From: CAYMTN01 sp964393335
Lineage (GTDB): Bacteria; Chloroflexota; Anaerolineae; Aggregatilineales; Aggregatilineaceae
Length of the DNA: 35,099 nt
Direction of reading: 5' to 3'
Assembly: GCA_964393335.1 (NCBI GenBank)
Contig: CAYMTN010000027.1
Span: 1 to 35,099 of the forward strand
Shown here: one piece after another, positions 33,770 to 35,099 of the stretch
How the letters are laid out: each line of letters starts with the position of its first letter
How positions within the stretch are numbered: the stretch's first letter is position 1
Position numbers and translations under genes: made by a program
The notes under the pieces: generated by a model
What the model was told of the DNA's origin: nothing
Databases searched by the model: none
The model's input: only the letters and a program-made list of their open reading frames with translations

Positions 33770-34615
33770 ATGGAAAATGCCAGAATCCATGTGTCGGTGG
33801 TTGACCATGTGCGTCAAACCAAGACCAATGTGACGGTGCCCAACGATGTACCGGCTAACCGGTTGATCCCGGCCCTGGTCCGGGCGTTGAATTTGCCGCT
33901 CGATCAGAATGGCCAGCCGATTGTGTATCACCTGGACGTGATGCGTGGCCAGGGAGAAAATGAGCGTGTCGGGGAACAAATGACTCTGGAACAGGCGGGA
34001 GTGGGGGATGGTACCATCATCAGTTTGTTCCCGGAAGTTACAGCGGGCGGGCATTTGCCACCGGAGGCCCGTATGATGCGGCTCGCCAACGACTATGAGG
34101 TTGTGCTTGAGATGCACAAAAAAGACGGGCTGTTCCGCATCCTGAATATGTCCGGCGAACCGCCCCGGATGTACCGCTTACTTTATACCTGCCAGGGAAT
34201 TGAGCGCATCGGATCGGACGGGCAGCCGGTGTACCGCGATGAGCATATTGTCGATGTTGAGCTGGGGGCCACTTACCCGGCGGAAAGACCCTTTCTCAGG
34301 TGGCGGACACCCATCTTTCAGCCCAATATTCTCCCCAATGGGCAAGAAGTGTGCATCGGGAAATGGAGACCATCGATGTCTCTCGGCGATCTATGCTTGA
34401 TGTTGGGTCAAATGATTCAGTATCAAAACTATGCGGCCTATGATGCGTTGAACGCTGAAGCTTCGATGTGGGCCATGAAAAAGGAGAACAGAGACTACCT
34501 TCCCGTCGATGACCGGCTATTGCTCAATCCAGAGCGCAGAATTCCCCACTCTATACCTGGGGCTGCGTCCGATACATTCGAGGACATCGAGATTTCGATC
34601 CTGGGCCATGATTGA
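33770..34615 (+). CDS. Ubiquitin-like-E2 fusion protein, copy b
   Basis: A 281-residue fusion preceded by AAAGGGGTGAT. Residues 5-92 are a YukD-like Ubl (RIHVSVVDHVRQTKTN...RVGEQMTLEQAGVGDG). It ends TAGG at 91-94 and runs straight into HLPPEARMMRLANDYE of an E2. The E2 has YPAERPFLRWRTPIF, QPN at 184-186 in place of HPN, catalytic Cys195 in QEVCIGKW, IQYQNY, and a C-terminal strand EDIEISIL like that of the other E2. The Ubl-E2 junction looks like a polyubiquitin-type precursor that a JAB peptidase could cut after Gly94, or a permanent E2-Ubl pair. There is a 99-bp spacer before it. Confidence 0.85.
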   Translation: MENARIHVSVVDHVRQTKTNVTVPNDVPANRLIPALVRALNLPLDQNGQPIVYHLDVMRGQGENERVGEQMTLEQAGVGDGTIISLFPEVTAGGHLPPEARMMRLANDYEVVLEMHKKDGLFRILNMSGEPPRMYRLLYTCQGIERIGSDGQPVYRDEHIVDVELGATYPAERPFLRWRTPIFQPNILPNGQEVCIGKWRPSMSLGDLCLMLGQMIQYQNYAAYDALNAEASMWAMKKENRDYLPVDDRLLLNPERRIPHSIPGAASDTFEDIEISILGHD

Positions 34616-35099
34616 ACGCGTTCTGCACCGGCTAAAACGTGTTTGGGGGTCACCAATGGAACCCGTTGTCGTTGATGTGGAAAGCGTCGAGTCGATTTTC
34701 CCTGAGCCGGAAACGGTGACGTGCGGGGACGTGGCGCAGGATACAGACCTTGAGTTGACCTTTCGTTCTGATTTTCCAATGGTATATGTCGCACGACCGG
34801 CCTTCGAAGCGGCGGTTTTGCATACCGCAGCCACGCCGGAGGTGGAAGCGGGTGGCATTTGCCTGGGCAACGTGTATCGTAATGCAGCCGACGGGCGCTT
34901 GGTGCTGCGCCTCGAACGTGTCATCGAGGCTGTAAACACAGGCGCGGGCGAGGTTATCCAAACCCCCGTTTCACTGACTTTTACGGGTGATACGTGGCGG
35001 CAGTTGATCGAAAAATACGAAACTCAGGCCCCCGATTTGCGCCTGATCGGCTGGTTTCATTCGCATCCTGGTTTTGGTGTGTTCCTGTCAGGCATGGAC
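34608..35099 (+). CDS. JAB/JAMM metalloprotease, copy b (partial)
   Basis: The open frame overlaps the E2 end by 8 bases and runs off the window. An in-frame ATG at 34656 is the alternative start. It has 164 codons here. The JAMM motif is canonical: Glu80 in EVEAGGICLG, then HSH at 151-153, x7, Ser161, x2, Asp164. The window ends exactly on this aspartate codon. Such enzymes remove Ubl from targets or trim precursors. With copy a having a degenerate motif, this is the better candidate for the active deconjugase of the operon. Confidence 0.85.
   Translation, partial: MIERVLHRLKRVWGSPMEPVVVDVESVESIFPEPETVTCGDVAQDTDLELTFRSDFPMVYVARPAFEAAVLHTAATPEVEAGGICLGNVYRNAADGRLVLRLERVIEAVNTGAGEVIQTPVSLTFTGDTWRQLIEKYETQAPDLRLIGWFHSHPGFGVFLSGMD

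Overview
This is a GC-rich bacterial window, probably from an environmental or metagenomic assembly, since it carries two runs of exactly 100 N. Genes are dense, with good Shine-Dalgarno sites and many ATGA overlaps. The giant kinase-STAND-WD40 protein, the Feo genes and the general style suggest a Chloroflexota (Anaerolineae-like) organism. That placement is inference from gene content only, because no rRNA or other phylogenetic marker lies in the window.

Left arm (1-3.6 kb): the C-terminal end of a FeoB iron transporter, a FeoC-like small regulator and a spermidine-synthase-like methyltransferase on the plus strand. They converge on a GDP-mannose 3,5-epimerase-like enzyme and a membrane pentapeptide-repeat protein on the minus strand.

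Phosphate block (4.0-11.5 kb, minus strand): a sensor kinase and an OmpR/PhoB-type regulator. Next comes an intergenic stretch with three 11-bp tandem repeats that look like a Pho box, then a T2SSE_N-USP fusion, PstS, PstC, PstA and PstB. No phoU is seen.

Middle (11.8-19.6 kb): a secreted protein interrupted by an assembly gap; a 1503-residue Ser/Thr kinase-nSTAND-transmembrane-WD40 protein with 14 WD repeats; a zinc alcohol dehydrogenase; and a ketopantoate-reductase-like protein.

Right arm (20.0-35.1 kb, plus strand, running off the window): the highlight. One apparently continuous operon first encodes a complete pupylation set: an ARC/Mpa-like AAA ATPase, Dop, a 75-residue Pup ending GGGE, and PafA. 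It then continues into a bacterial ubiquitin-like system: a FHA-like/RING-PHD-like zinc protein, E1, E2, a YbjN-like protein, a small ORF, a YukD-like ubiquitin-like protein, a JAB/JAMM peptidase, a second E1, a tandem-Ubl-TIR protein, a Ubl-E2 fusion and a second JAB/JAMM protein. No proteasome subunits (PrcA/PrcB) are present, and the ATPase lacks the C-terminal proteasome-docking tail of actinobacterial Mpa/ARC. The parts are all of known families. Their physical union, with both Pup-type and ubiquitin-type ligation enzymes and a TIR effector candidate in one transcription unit, is the candidate new system. A working model (inference) is a dual protein-tagging pathway in which tagged targets are unfolded or remodelled by the ATPase, tags are removed by Dop and JAB enzymes, and the TIR protein acts as effector or sensor, perhaps in stress or anti-phage defence.
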